From Prevotella sp. (GTDB lineage: Bacteria > Bacteroidota > Bacteroidia > Bacteroidales > Bacteroidaceae), in the NCBI GenBank assembly GCA_017471465.1, contig JAFUTI010000009.1, positions 1 to 64,000 on the forward strand: a DNA stretch of 64,000 bases, in the 5' to 3' direction. The position numbers and the translations under genes were made by a program. Of this stretch, positions 1-6,427 are shown piece by piece. Below the pieces are notes generated by a model, which was given only the letters and a program-made list of their open reading frames with translations, had not been told where the DNA came from and did no database searches. Each line of letters starts with the position of its first letter. Within the stretch, counting starts at the first letter, position 1.

Positions 1-9
1 AGAAATTTG

Positions 10-17
10 TACCTTTG
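10..17 (+). promoter_or_regulatory. -7 promoter element (TACCTTTG)
   Basis: Matches the Bacteroidetes -7 consensus TAnnTTTG on the plus strand. No gene follows before a terminator-like hairpin at 69-94, so it may make a very short transcript or be fortuitous. A minus-strand match (CAAAATTA, 52-59) faces left and probably serves a gene outside the window. Confidence 0.35.
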
Positions 18-68
18 CCCATAGATTTGAAATTTTTTGTTGTAGCAAACGCAAAATTACAAATCTTT

Positions 69-98
69 GGGGACTTGCCGAAAGGTTTGTCCCCTTTT
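69..98 (+). terminator. Intrinsic terminator-like hairpin
   Basis: GGGGAC (69-74) pairs with GTCCCC (89-94) and is followed by TTTT. It lies just upstream of the BspA-like gene and would insulate it from transcription coming from the left. Confidence 0.5.
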
Positions 99-162
99 CT
101 GTCAGCTCAGCTCATTTTTTTTATCGGACACCAATAATTTTTGCCAAATGAGAATATGTTGT

Positions 163-170
163 TATTTTTG
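163..170 (+). promoter_or_regulatory. -7 promoter element for BspA-like gene (TATTTTTG)
   Basis: TAnnTTTG match 24 bp before the ATG at 195. It argues against the more upstream ATG at 149, which lies before the likely transcription start. Confidence 0.55.
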
Positions 171-194
171 CATCGTCAAACAAGAATCTCCACG

Positions 195-830
195 ATGATA
201 AAAAGTATCGGTCTTATAGCCGCGTTGTTTTTATGTACGCTTACGCTGCCGGCGCAGAATGTTGTACACCGACCTTTGTCTTATGGCGACCGTATTCATG
301 GGTATGTGTTGTGTAACGGCAAATGCGTCGATGCGGTTTATTCTGTGAGGGACATCGAGGGTACACAAGTTGAATTAGGTTGTAATTCCTATTCGCAGAC
401 GGCCGTTGACACGGCCCTTGCCGGGAGAATCGTTGTTCCTTTACGTATAACGGCTCCTAATGGGCAGTCGTTTCTTGTGACAAGTGCGTCGCGCCACTGC
501 TTTGCCCATTGTAGTCACATCACTGAGGTGGTGCTGTCTGACAGTATTCGCGACATTGGCGACCAATCATTCATGAACTGTCGCTCATTGAAAAGCGTCG
601 AGCTGCCTTCTGGAGCAACGAACCTATGGCCATACGCTTTCCGTGGTTGTAGCAAGCTGCGCAGGGTGATAGTGAAGGCTACTGTTCCCCCCGATTCTTA
701 TAACGATGTGTTCGATGAACATACGCTGCGTTTTGCTACTCTTGTGGTTCCTTTAGCCAGTGCCGAAGCCTACCGCCAAGCCTTTGTGTGGAATATGTTT
801 CGCTACTCCATTCCCAGCATTGACTTGTGA
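195..830 (+). CDS. BspA-like leucine-rich-repeat secreted protein
   Basis: A 211-residue protein beginning with a signal peptide (Lys-rich start, hydrophobic stretch of about 15 residues, Ala-Gln cleavage region). Residues about 98-165 hold two to three LRR_5 (BspA-type) repeats with the pattern xxIxxxSFxxCxxLxxVxLP. This family in Bacteroidales is surface-exposed or periplasmic and used for adhesion or unknown binding; the substrate cannot be told here. It is much shorter than typical BspA proteins. The start at 195 is chosen because the -7 element at 163-170 lies between it and earlier ATGs. Its 3' end overlaps the convergent kinase gene by 28 bp. Confidence 0.75.
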   Translation: MIKSIGLIAALFLCTLTLPAQNVVHRPLSYGDRIHGYVLCNGKCVDAVYSVRDIEGTQVELGCNSYSQTAVDTALAGRIVVPLRITAPNGQSFLVTSASRHCFAHCSHITEVVLSDSIRDIGDQSFMNCRSLKSVELPSGATNLWPYAFRGCSKLRRVIVKATVPPDSYNDVFDEHTLRFATLVVPLASAEAYRQAFVWNMFRYSIPSIDL

Positions 831-1954
831 CGTTTCCGCCTTTTTTCTGCAACCTTAGCTGTTGAAAGAGCCAGGATGTCCTGTTGCCATTGCTGCCATT
901 CAGAGAGCATAGTCTCTAGTATCTGGTCGCGGTCGATGGATGTAAACCGCTGGTCCAGTCGGTCGGTATAGTCGTAGCAGAACTGATTGACAGTCATGAC
1001 GCGCTGCATGAAGTCGGGCCAGCGGTATTCCCAGTTCGACAGCGTGTCGGTGTGCTGTTTGAGTTGCGTGCGTTCCATCTGTTCATGCAACGCTTCTAAA
1101 GCTGCTGTCTTGGCGTAGGCTACGCGATTCAGTTCATTGTCCAGGACTTCCACACGCCATAACAGCAGTGCGACGATGCTGAGCAGCGCAGTCATAGCGA
1201 CAGCCACTCCCCATTTCATGATCTTTGCTTTTCGTTGTAGCAGTCGCTTTATATCTTTCTGCACCTCTTCCACATTCTGGTATCGTATGTCGATAGGCAG
1301 CAGGCAACGGCTCCAAATTTTCTGGTAGTTTGGCGGCAGTGGCATCTCGCTCATGATGACGCCAATGGAGTAGATGTCGTTGCGCAGGTCTGTCTGTGCG
1401 GCTGCAGTCTGCTCGGGCGACATGTAGCGGATGGTGCCGGCCGGTTGTTTCAGTATGACAAATGCATCGGTGTCGGCCAGTCCGAAGTCTATCAGCTTCA
1501 CGTGTTTACCAATGCGTGTCAGTATAATGTTCTGAGGCTTGAGGTCACGGTGTGCGATGCCTAGAGAATGGATATAACTGACGGCCTGTAGCAGCTCGTT
1601 GAGTATGCGGATACCTTCGGATGGTTCTATGGGGCGCTCTTTCATGGTCATTCCGTCGATGTATTCCATGACGATGCAAGGCCCTAAGTCCTCTACCTGT
1701 TCCATTCCCAGCACCTGTACCACGTTAGGGTGCTGCATCTGTATGAGGATGTCGAACTCCTTACGTAGCATCTGTCGTGCAAGTGCATTGTTGCTGCCTT
1801 TGTCGTTCAGTCCTTTCAGCATAAACCATCGCCCGTAGCGTTGCGCACGGGCAATGATGTTATATTCCGAGGTGTATATGACCGTCACGTCGGTGAATTC
1901 GGTAGAAATGTCCTCTGCCGAAATGCTGTGGATATATCCGGAGTATTCTTCCAT
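803..1954 (-). CDS. Membrane-anchored serine/threonine protein kinase
   Basis: A 383-residue eukaryotic-like Ser/Thr kinase. Visible motifs: an ATP-anchoring lysine in FMLKGL (about residue 44), the catalytic loop HRDLKPQN (about 133), DFG (about 156), and the GTxxYMSPEQ activation segment. The glycine loop is poorly formed. One membrane segment lies at about 246-268, after the kinase domain, followed by a roughly 110-residue tail predicted outside the cytoplasm with a likely coiled coil. ATG at 1954 is preferred over the in-frame TTG at 1960. It starts 2 bp after the stop of a 28-codon ORF, so it is probably co-transcribed with and translationally coupled to the two ORFs upstream. Substrate unknown. 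Confidence 0.85.
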   Translation of the reverse strand: MEEYSGYIHSISAEDISTEFTDVTVIYTSEYNIIARAQRYGRWFMLKGLNDKGSNNALARQMLRKEFDILIQMQHPNVVQVLGMEQVEDLGPCIVMEYIDGMTMKERPIEPSEGIRILNELLQAVSYIHSLGIAHRDLKPQNIILTRIGKHVKLIDFGLADTDAFVILKQPAGTIRYMSPEQTAAAQTDLRNDIYSIGVIMSEMPLPPNYQKIWSRCLLPIDIRYQNVEEVQKDIKRLLQRKAKIMKWGVAVAMTALLSIVALLLWRVEVLDNELNRVAYAKTAALEALHEQMERTQLKQHTDTLSNWEYRWPDFMQRVMTVNQFCYDYTDRLDQRFTSIDRDQILETMLSEWQQWQQDILALSTAKVAEKRRKRHKSMLGME

Positions 1955-1956
1955 TC

Positions 1957-2043
1957 TCAATCTTCGTCATTCAGGTATTCGAAGCGCACCCCTCCGCATT
2001 TTCCGCAGATATAAGCCGTGGGTGGGTTCTCGTCTTGTTTCAA
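1957..2043 (-). CDS. 28-codon ORF with a CxxC pair, directly after a UAG stop
   Basis: Reading on the minus strand, the codon right after the TAG of the upstream gene is TTG, and the same frame stays open for 28 codons to a TGA at 1957. The peptide contains one CGKCGG zinc-knuckle-like motif and ends acidic. There is no ATG in this frame. It can be read as a separately initiated small protein (TTG start), as a readthrough tail of the upstream protein, or as a C-terminus lost by a nonsense mutation. Its precise fit between the two neighbours (0 bp and 2 bp) argues that the segment is or was translated. Confidence 0.45.
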   Translation of the reverse strand: MKQDENPPTAYICGKCGGVRFEYLNDED

Positions 2044-2541
2044 CTAGTCCAGGTAGAGTGGCTGTCCCTCAATGATTATGCTACAGAGAAACGTGTTGCC
2101 GGGCAGAAGACAGGTGTTTTCAGAGCGGATAACCAGGAAGTGCTGACCGCCGTTGTACTCCACGTCGCAGATACGTCCCGGATGCCATGTCAGGCGAAGT
2201 CGGTCGCCACGCGTCAGACCGTCTTCCACGCTCAGCACCCTGCCCATCATAAACGTACTGCTCTCTCCTTCTCCTACAAGGGTTGATTTGTTGACATAGG
2301 CATCGAAGTCGGCATAGCCGATAAATCGGGCCAGGATAGAGAGTGTCGAAAGGCGCGGCTCGTGTTTCTCGTCGAGTGTTCCCCAGATGCGACGCAGGGT
2401 GTTGCGGCTCAACAGTTCACCAACCCGTGCAAAGATGCGACTGCTCAGCAGGTCGAAGTCCTTCGGCGTCAGCAGTTTTCTGTCGATGGCCTGTTCTACG
2501 CTATGTCTCAGTGCAGCAATGTTCTCATTTGTTGCAATCAT
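2044..2541 (-). CDS. Small protein with putative N-terminal helical DNA-binding region
   Basis: A 165-residue protein. The N-terminal half (about residues 1-85) is helical with a pattern (LSRNTLRRIWG, then LSTLSILARFIGYADFDAYV) that resembles helix-turn-helix-containing Bacteroidetes proteins, and the C-terminal half is beta-rich (RGDRLRLTWHPGR, FLVI, FLCSIII). I do not recognise an established family. The ATG at 2541 is chosen over 2568 because the -7 element at 2546-2553 would leave the upstream start outside the mRNA; the leader is then only a few bases. It heads an operon with the 28-codon ORF and the kinase, so a signalling role is possible but inferred. Confidence 0.65.
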   Translation of the reverse strand: MIATNENIAALRHSVEQAIDRKLLTPKDFDLLSSRIFARVGELLSRNTLRRIWGTLDEKHEPRLSTLSILARFIGYADFDAYVNKSTLVGEGESSTFMMGRVLSVEDGLTRGDRLRLTWHPGRICDVEYNGGQHFLVIRSENTCLLPGNTFLCSIIIEGQPLYLD

Positions 2542-2545
2542 TTTG

Positions 2546-2553
2546 CAAAGGTA
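2546..2553 (-). promoter_or_regulatory. -7 promoter element (TACCTTTG), near-leaderless
   Basis: CAAAGGTA on the plus strand is TACCTTTG on the minus strand, only 4 bp upstream of the ATG at 2541. Transcription would start at or near the start codon. Confidence 0.6.
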
Positions 2554-2659
2554 CGATTTTTTCTCCATCTGGCAAGCATTGCTATTCGAAAAACCTCATA
2601 AAAAACATGTCGGTTGCAATATGGGCTGAAATGGACGGAGACGGTTCGAGGAAAAGTTG

Positions 2660-2667
2660 TACTTTTG
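2660..2667 (+). promoter_or_regulatory. -7 promoter element for a candidate small RNA (TACTTTTG)
   Basis: TAnnTTTG match upstream of a stretch with no convincing ORF that ends in a terminator at about 2867. Confidence 0.45.
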
Positions 2668-2673
2668 CAGCAA

Positions 2674-2867
2674 CAGTAGTTTTTTTTGCTGCCGCTCCGC
2701 TGCGGCTGATCGGTTTGCAGCGAGTAGAGCAGTATTTCATTTTTTAGTTAGAAAGCCAAGCATAGCGTCCGTGAGGATACAGGCAAGGCTATTAAGTTGT
2801 TAAAAGAAAAACTTGTATATGGTGGCGGTATGTCCGTGAGGATTGATTACCGCCATATTTTTTTTTT
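2674..2867 (+). ncRNA. Candidate structured small RNA ending in a terminator
   Basis: Between a promoter-like site (2660-2667) and a strong terminator lies about 190 nt without a credible ORF. A 12-base unit GTCCGTGAGGAT occurs twice (2767-2778, 2832-2843); each folds as a 4-bp stem capped by a GTGA (GNRA-type) tetraloop. The first sits inside an ATAGC/GCTAT stem, the second inside the terminator stem TGGCGGTA/TACCGCCA (2823-2830, 2848-2855), which is followed by a T-run (2858-2867). An AAGTT/AACTT stem lies between. I do not recognise the RNA family; size and position leave open a 6S-like or regulatory RNA. Confidence 0.45.
2823..2867 (+). terminator. Intrinsic terminator with nested GNRA hairpin
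   Basis: An 8-bp perfect stem (2823-2830 with 2848-2855) followed by TATTTTTTTTTT. Its loop contains the second copy of the 12-base GTCCGTGAGGAT unit. Confidence 0.7.
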
Positions 2868-2930
2868 CAGCAGTCAGAAACTATTTGTCTCTTATCTTTT
2901 CTTGTGTGATATTATTGCTGCCGACAAGTA

Positions 2931-3285
2931 ACCCACACCTCTTACACCTGGCACTTAACTACCTGATAGTCAATGGCGAATTGATTCGGGTAGGTCGCAC
3001 CTGAGGTAGCACCAGTGGTCGCATCTGAGGTCGCACCAATCGGGTCATATTATTATTAATGTTCGCGCGCGTGTGTTGTCAGAAAATCCTGGCCCGACAG
3101 AAAAATCTCGCGGCGTGAAATTTTTCTGAGCGGCTGTGAGATTTTTCTGAGCGGCCGGTATTTTTCTTGCTGTTCATTGGTGCTACCACTGGTGCTACCT
3201 CAGGTGCGACCACTGGTGCGACCTACCCGAATCAATTCGCCATTGACTATCAGGCAGTTAAGTGCCAGGTGTAAGAGGTGTGGGT
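2931..3285. repeat. 355-bp element with 110-bp inverted arms and internal 12-bp tandem units
   Basis: Left arm 2931-3040 and right arm 3176-3285 are inverted copies. The outer 71 bp match with a single mismatch. The inner 48 bp of each arm consist of four 12-bp units of the form GGT(C/A)GCACC(TGA/AGT/AAT), at 2993-3040 and 3176-3223, with the unit order differing between arms. The 135-bp centre has GCGCGCG and a repeated ATTTTTCTGAGCGGC (about 3120 and 3143). There is no ORF and no clear target-site duplication. It may be a non-autonomous mobile element (MITE-like) or a large hairpin with a regulatory or recombination role. Confidence 0.8.
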
Positions 3286-3384
3286 ATTGTTCGTTTATAG
3301 CCATTATGGATGTCGTTTAATTGTGACTGATAAAATCGCCAAATTTTTTTTGCTGAAAATGTTGCCGGTTTCGAATATTATTAT

Positions 3385-3392
3385 TACCTTTG
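3385..3392 (+). promoter_or_regulatory. -7 promoter element for nrdDG (TACCTTTG)
   Basis: Consensus match 117 bp upstream of nrdD, giving an mRNA leader of about 110 nt that contains the repeats annotated at 3404-3469. Confidence 0.65.
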
Positions 3393-3403
3393 CAGCCGTT
3401 CGG

Positions 3404-3469
3404 GTTTTCCAAAACGGACAACTTTTCCGGAAAAACTTTAACCAAAGTTTTCCAAAACGGACAACTTTT
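3404..3469 (+). promoter_or_regulatory. Leader of nrdDG with 23-bp direct repeats and hairpin
   Basis: A 23-bp sequence starting GTTTTCCAAAACGGAC is repeated exactly at 3404-3426 and 3447-3469. Between and overlapping them, GGAAAAACTTT (3429-3439) and AAAGTTTTCC (3444-3453) form a stem with an AACC loop and one bulged A. The region is inside the predicted 5' leader. It could be a repressor-binding site pair (NrdR-like function, though it does not look like a known NrdR box) or an RNA switch. Confidence 0.55.
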
Positions 3470-3508
3470 ACTGCAGCTGAAATTGCTAAATAACTAAAAA
3501 TAAGAGAT

Positions 3509-5605
3509 ATGATGGAGATAAAAGACTTTACCATTACCAAGCGCGACGGTTCTAAGGATCGTTTCTCGCTTGACAAGATTATGAACGCTATTCTGAAGGC
3601 GTTTGAGAGTGTCGATGAACCAACAGACCTGGGGGCCATCTCGAAGATTATAAGCCACTTGGACATCAAGGACGATATTACGGTGGAGGATATTCAGAAC
3701 CAGGTTGAGGAAGCCCTGATGAGAGAGGGCTACTATAAGGTGGCAAAGTCTTTCATGCTCTATCGCCAGCAGCACACTGAAGACCGTGAGACGCTGGAGA
3801 AAATGATGTTCTTGTCGGAATACATGGAGTCGGTCAATGCTGCGACCGGCTCGAAGTATGATGCCAATGCCAACGTGGAGCACAAGAATATTGCCACGCT
3901 GATTGGCGAGTTGCCCAAGTCGAACTTCATCCGTCTGAACCGCCGTCTGCTGACCGAGCGTATCAAGAAGATGTACGGCAAGGAGCTTGCCGACAAGTAT
4001 ATTGACCTGCTGACCCACCACTTTATATACAAGAACGACGAGACGAGCCTTGCCAACTACTGTGCCTCGATTACGATGTATCCGTGGCTCATCGGCGGCA
4101 CGGTGGCCATTGGCGGCAACTCGACGGCTCCGACGAACCTGAAGTCGTTTGCAGGCGGATTTGTCAATATGGTGTTCATGGTCAGCTCGATGCTGAGCGG
4201 CGCCTGTGCAACGCCAGAGTTCCTGATGTATATGAACTACTTCATCGGCAAGGAGTATGGCACCGACTACTGGCAGCACCCCGACCAGCAGGCTGACCTG
4301 AGCTTGAAGAAACGTTCTATCGACAAGGTCATCACCGACTACTTCGAGCAGATTGTCTACACGCTGAACCAGCCTACCGGTGCCCGCAACTACCAGGCCG
4401 TCTTCTGGAACATTGCCTATTACGACCGTTACTATTTTGAGTCTATCTTCGGCGACTTCTACTTCCCCGACGGCTCGAAGCCCGACTGGGCCGGCCTTAG
4501 CTGGCTGCAGAAGCGCTTTATGAAGTGGTTCAACCATGAGCGCACGAAGACCATGCTGACATTCCCCGTGGAGACGATGGCTCTGCTCACCGATGAGAAT
4601 GGCGACTGCAAGGATCCCGAGTGGGGTGAGTTCACGGCCGAGATGTATTCAGAGGGTCACTCCTTCTTCACCTATATGAGCGACAACGCCGACTCACTGT
4701 CGTCGTGCTGTCGCCTGCGCAATGAGATTACCGACAACGGCTTCAGCTATACCCTTGGTGCCGGTGGCGTGTCGACGGGGTCTAAGTCGGTGCTGACCAT
4801 CAACCTGAACCGCTGCATCCAGTATGCCGTGAACCATAAGCTGGACTATCTGGAGTATCTTGGCGGTATCATCGACCTGTGCCACAAGGTGCAGACGGCA
4901 TACAACGAGAACCTGAAGGAACTACAGGAGCACGGTATGCTGCCACTCTTCGACGCCGGCTATATCAACATCGGCCGTCAGTATCTGACCATTGGCATCA
5001 ACGGTCTCGTCGAGGCCGCTGAGTTTATGGGTCTGAAGATCACCCCCAACGACGACTACCAGCACTTCGTGCAAGGCATCCTGGGGCTGATAGAGAAGTA
5101 CAACAAGCAGTATCGCACGAAGGAACTGATGTTCAACTGCGAGATGATACCTGCCGAGAATGTCGGTGTGAAGCATGCCAAGTGGGACCGTGAGGACGGT
5201 TATTTTGTGCCCCGCGACTGCTACAACTCCTACTTCTACGTCGTCGAGGACGACTCGCTCAGTGTCATTGATAAGTTCAAGCTCCATGGTCGTCCCTATA
5301 TCGAGCACCTCACCGGCGGTTCAGCCCTGCACATGAATCTTGACGAGCATCTGTCGAAGCAGCAGTACCTGCAGTTGCTGAAGGTGGCTGCCAAGGAAGG
5401 CTGCAACTACTTCACGTTTAACATCCCGAATACCATCTGTAACGAGTGTGGCACGATTGACAAGCGCTATCTGAAAGAGTGTCCCCACTGCCATTCCGCG
5501 AATGTGGACTATATGACGCGTATCATCGGATATCTGAAGCGCGTCTCAAACTTCTCGCAACCACGTCAGGAGGAGGCTGCCCGCCGCTATTACGCCCATG
5601 CTTAA
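3509..5605 (+). CDS. nrdD: Anaerobic (class III) ribonucleoside-triphosphate reductase
   Basis: A 698-residue NrdD, which makes deoxynucleotides from ribonucleotides under anaerobic conditions using a glycyl radical. It begins with an ATP-cone allosteric domain (about residues 3-95, opening ITKRDGSKDRFSLDKI), has the active-site cysteine region SSCCRLRN (about 394-401), a C-terminal zinc site made of CNEC and CPHC (about 644-665), and the glycyl-radical motif RIIGYL with Gly about 674. Length is normal for the family. A second ATG follows directly at 3512. It overlaps nrdG by 8 bp. Prevotella NrdD with an ATP cone is a known structural model, which supports the assignment. Confidence 0.97.
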   Translation: MMEIKDFTITKRDGSKDRFSLDKIMNAILKAFESVDEPTDLGAISKIISHLDIKDDITVEDIQNQVEEALMREGYYKVAKSFMLYRQQHTEDRETLEKMMFLSEYMESVNAATGSKYDANANVEHKNIATLIGELPKSNFIRLNRRLLTERIKKMYGKELADKYIDLLTHHFIYKNDETSLANYCASITMYPWLIGGTVAIGGNSTAPTNLKSFAGGFVNMVFMVSSMLSGACATPEFLMYMNYFIGKEYGTDYWQHPDQQADLSLKKRSIDKVITDYFEQIVYTLNQPTGARNYQAVFWNIAYYDRYYFESIFGDFYFPDGSKPDWAGLSWLQKRFMKWFNHERTKTMLTFPVETMALLTDENGDCKDPEWGEFTAEMYSEGHSFFTYMSDNADSLSSCCRLRNEITDNGFSYTLGAGGVSTGSKSVLTINLNRCIQYAVNHKLDYLEYLGGIIDLCHKVQTAYNENLKELQEHGMLPLFDAGYINIGRQYLTIGINGLVEAAEFMGLKITPNDDYQHFVQGILGLIEKYNKQYRTKELMFNCEMIPAENVGVKHAKWDREDGYFVPRDCYNSYFYVVEDDSLSVIDKFKLHGRPYIEHLTGGSALHMNLDEHLSKQQYLQLLKVAAKEGCNYFTFNIPNTICNECGTIDKRYLKECPHCHSANVDYMTRIIGYLKRVSNFSQPRQEEAARRYYAHA

Positions 5606-6086
5606 GTATGTGAATACCGACGTGGTGTTCCAGGAGATTCCCGACGAGGTGACACTGGCCATCAACATCTCGGGCTGTCCCTGCCGCTGCCCTGGCTGTC
5701 ACAGCCGTTATCTGTGGGACGATGTCGGGCTGCCTCTGGATACGGCGGCTATCGACTCGTTTGTCGGCCATCTCTCATCGGACATCACCTGTATCTCGTT
5801 CATGGGTGGCGATGCCGACCCGAAGGCTGTGAACATGCTGGCACAATATATCCATGAAGAATACCCTGCTTTGAAAGTGGCGTGGTACACGGGCCGCATC
5901 CGTGTACCCGCCATTGTCAACAAGGCCGACTTTGACTACATCAAGGTCGGCCCTTACATTCGTCATCTGGGCTCGCTGAAGGACCCGACGACCAACCAGC
6001 GGTTGTACCGCCGGACCGACGACGGGGCGTTCGAAGACATTACCCACCGTTTCTGGAAGACGAGCGTGAAAAAACAGGCATCATAA
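5598..6086 (+). CDS. nrdG: Anaerobic ribonucleotide reductase activating protein
   Basis: A 162-residue radical-SAM activase that installs the glycyl radical on NrdD. The CxxxCxxC cluster motif is at Cys27, Cys31 and Cys34, with an extra Cys29 inside it, followed by the SAM-site FMGGDAD motif. ATG lies inside the end of nrdD, so the two are translationally coupled, matching their obligate partnership. The last codons run into a perfect 16-bp hairpin. Confidence 0.95.
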   Translation: MLKYVNTDVVFQEIPDEVTLAINISGCPCRCPGCHSRYLWDDVGLPLDTAAIDSFVGHLSSDITCISFMGGDADPKAVNMLAQYIHEEYPALKVAWYTGRIRVPAIVNKADFDYIKVGPYIRHLGSLKDPTTNQRLYRRTDDGAFEDITHRFWKTSVKKQAS

Positions 6087-6108
6087 CGCCAGCGTTATGA
6101 TGCCTGTT
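6073..6108. terminator. Perfect 16-bp hairpin at the end of nrdG
   Basis: Left arm 6073-6088 and right arm 6093-6108 are exact inverted copies with a CCAG loop; the nrdG stop codon lies within the left arm. The left arm is flanked by an A-run (6070-6074) that would read as U on the minus strand, so it may terminate the tRNA/SRP RNA transcript, and possibly nrdDG in the other direction. Confidence 0.6.
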
Positions 6109-6114
6109 GGGGTG

Positions 6115-6188
6115 AGCCTCTTGTCGGATTCGAACCAACGACCCCGAGATTACAAATCACGTGCTCTGGCCAACTGAGCTAAAGAGGC
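6115..6188 (-). tRNA. tRNA-Thr (anticodon TGT)
   Basis: Minus strand. Acceptor stem GCCTCTT/AAGAGGC, D arm GCTC...GAGC, anticodon loop TTTGTAA reading TGT, T arm GTTGG-TTCGAAT-CCGAC. The anticodon stem has one T-T mismatch. No encoded CCA is seen. It follows the SRP RNA by a few bases and probably shares its transcript. Confidence 0.93.
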
Positions 6189-6192
6189 GGGT

Positions 6193-6288
6193 GAGCCAGC
6201 GGTCTGCATCGCGCCGCTACAACCAAGTACCTTTGCTACGTTCCCGTCCTGGAGGATTTCTCAGGAGCTGGCCGTACAGGACTGGCTC
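6193..6288 (-). ncRNA. ffs: Bacterial signal recognition particle RNA (4.5S type)
   Basis: Minus strand. The ends pair (GAGCCAG with CTGGCTC) and the apical region has the SRP domain IV signature CAGGACGGGAACGTAGCA opposite CTCCTG. About 96 nt, consistent with a small Alu-less SRP RNA that binds Ffh. A -7 element (6311-6318) lies upstream and tRNA-Thr directly downstream. Confidence 0.85.
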
Positions 6289-6310
6289 ATGTTCTGCTCG
6301 AAAGCGGGTG

Positions 6311-6318
6311 CAAAGGTA
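6311..6318 (-). promoter_or_regulatory. -7 promoter element for SRP RNA/tRNA-Thr
   Basis: CAAAGGTA on the plus strand is TACCTTTG on the minus strand, about 23 bp upstream of the predicted SRP RNA 5' end. Confidence 0.6.
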
Positions 6319-6415
6319 CGAATAAAAAGTGGAATGTCATCGGCTGAGAGGAAAAAGTTGCCGCCTTTTAACGATATTTAGTTTTTTTTCCAGCCTTTCT
6401 GTGGGTGGTTTGTAT

Positions 6416-6423
6416 TATCTTTG
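6416..6423 (+). promoter_or_regulatory. -7 promoter element (TATCTTTG)
   Basis: Consensus match 4 bp before an in-frame GTG (6428) and 28 bp before an ATG (6452) of the AraC-type gene. Confidence 0.55.
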
Positions 6424-6427
6424 CAGC

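Noticed and set aside
2993-3223. The 12-bp repeated units as a possible CRISPR array
   Set aside because: Units are contiguous without spacers and lie in opposite orientation in two arms; no cas genes are near.
3494-4537. Long open frame (347 codons) antisense to nrdD
   Set aside because: It mirrors the codon pattern of nrdD, gives a low-complexity Val/Leu/His-rich translation and has no promoter or homologous motif.
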